Shown piece after piece: positions 21,237 to 21,804 of a DNA stretch of 21,804 bases. Positions within the stretch are counted from its first letter, which is position 1. Each line of letters begins with the position of its first letter. Below the pieces are notes generated by a model, which saw nothing but the letters and a program-made list of their open reading frames with translations, was not told the origin of the DNA and ran no database searches. The stretch is from TMED8 sp038125725 (GTDB lineage Bacteria > Pseudomonadota > Alphaproteobacteria > Rhodospirillales > Casp-alpha2). A program made the translations under genes and the position numbers. Where the stretch lies: contig JAYPEK010000058.1 of NCBI GenBank assembly GCA_038125725.1, positions 1 to 21,804 of the forward strand, read 5' to 3'.

Positions 21237-21804
21237 ATGTCGTTCACCTTGATCATCGGCAACCGCAACTATTCGTCCTGGTCGCTGCGCGCCTGGCTGG
21301 TGATGAAGCTTACCGGCGCCGCCTTCGATGAGGTGGTGATCCCCTTGGATCAGCCCGAGACGCACCGCGCCATCCTGGCGCATTCGGCCGCCGGCAGGGT
21401 GCCGGTGCTGCGCCACGGCGACGTGACGGTTTGGGATTCTCTGGCCATCGCGGAATACCTGGCGGAACTGTTTCCCGGCGCGGGCCTTTGGCCGGCGGCG
21501 CCGGCGGTGCGGGCCGAGGCACGCGCGGTGACGGCGGAAATGCATTCCGGCTTTTCCGCCATGCGCGGCGCGTTGCCGATGGACCTCCGTGCCATCCAGC
21601 CCGTGGATAAGGTCTCGGCGGCGGTGCGCGACGACATCGAACGCATTTCCAAGATCTGGACCAATTGCCGTCGCCGTTACGAAGGCAACGAGCCCTTCCT
21701 GTTCGGCCGTTTCGGCATCGCCGATGCTTTCTACGCGCCGGTGGTCGGCCGGTTCCGGACCTATGGCATCGAACTTTCCGGCGAGGCGGCGGCCTATGCC
21801 GACG
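21237..21804 (+). CDS. Glutathione S-transferase family protein (C-terminus cut by window edge)
   Basis: Translated by hand from the ATG at 21237, 189 codons remain open to the window end. The thioredoxin-fold domain starts SFTLIIGNRNYSSWSLRAWL. It shows GRVPVL with the cis-proline (Pro56) that binds the glutathione backbone, and the WDSLAIAEYL segment whose Asp67/Ser68 contact the glutamyl part. The all-helical domain begins around residue 85 with AEMHSGFSAMR. Such proteins conjugate glutathione to electrophiles or act as thiol reductases; the substrate cannot be inferred. The gene is divergent from the M17 peptidase with 81 bases between the starts. TAAACT (21224-21229) may be a -10 box. 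Confidence 0.93.
   Translation, partial: MSFTLIIGNRNYSSWSLRAWLVMKLTGAAFDEVVIPLDQPETHRAILAHSAAGRVPVLRHGDVTVWDSLAIAEYLAELFPGAGLWPAAPAVRAEARAVTAEMHSGFSAMRGALPMDLRAIQPVDKVSAAVRDDIERISKIWTNCRRRYEGNEPFLFGRFGIADAFYAPVVGRFRTYGIELSGEAAAYAD

Overview
This is a GC-rich chromosomal stretch from an alphaproteobacterium, most likely of the Rhodospirillales. The evidence is the gene order kdsD-lptC-lptA-lptB-rpoN-hpf-ptsN, a small heat-shock gene followed by a DUF1150 gene, a PraR-like XRE regulator, and an NDUFA9-like SDR protein. Nothing indicates a phage, plasmid, insertion sequence or CRISPR array. All assignments come from reading motifs in the translated sequence; no database search was run.

Layout. 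On the minus strand, 6-2703 holds a truncated type I secretion ABC protein and a compact group yggT / DUF167 / folD. A tRNA-Ala(CGC) with a good promoter follows on the plus strand. At 3075-6803 four tightly packed plus-strand genes form an acyl-CoA module: acyl-CoA dehydrogenase, MaoC-type hydratase, CitE-type C-C lyase and CaiB/BaiF CoA transferase. This composition resembles bacterial itaconate/mesaconate/citramalate degradation. Two small regulators (XRE and ArsR) follow on the minus strand, and the ArsR gene is divergent from a class III aminotransferase, which is followed by a small exported FliL-like protein. Next comes a heat-shock pair (Hsp20, DUF1150) whose 5' leader looks like an RNA thermometer.

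At 10857-17174, minus strand, lies the envelope/nitrogen-PTS block. kdsD makes arabinose 5-phosphate for KDO, lptC/lptA/lptB encode lipopolysaccharide export parts, and rpoN, hpf and ptsN encode sigma-54, the ribosome hibernation factor and EIIA-Ntr. Promoter-like sites precede kdsD and hpf, and a strong intrinsic terminator ends ptsN. Upstream, an RNase D-type exonuclease gene sits directly behind tRNA-Leu(CAG) on the same strand. The right end carries an NDUFA9-like SDR gene, a MarR regulator with a palindrome at its start, an M17 aminopeptidase and the first part of a glutathione S-transferase gene cut by the window edge.

Most interesting points: (1) the four-gene CoA module, (2) the candidate ROSE-like thermometer plus RpoH-type promoter before hsp20, (3) an LptA built of two tandem repeats, (4) the ABC exporter that stops just before its ATPase domain, (5) tRNA-Leu and RNase D in apparent co-transcription, and (6) a palindrome over the start of the MarR gene. 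I did not see a clearly unprecedented system; much of the window is ordinary housekeeping sequence.
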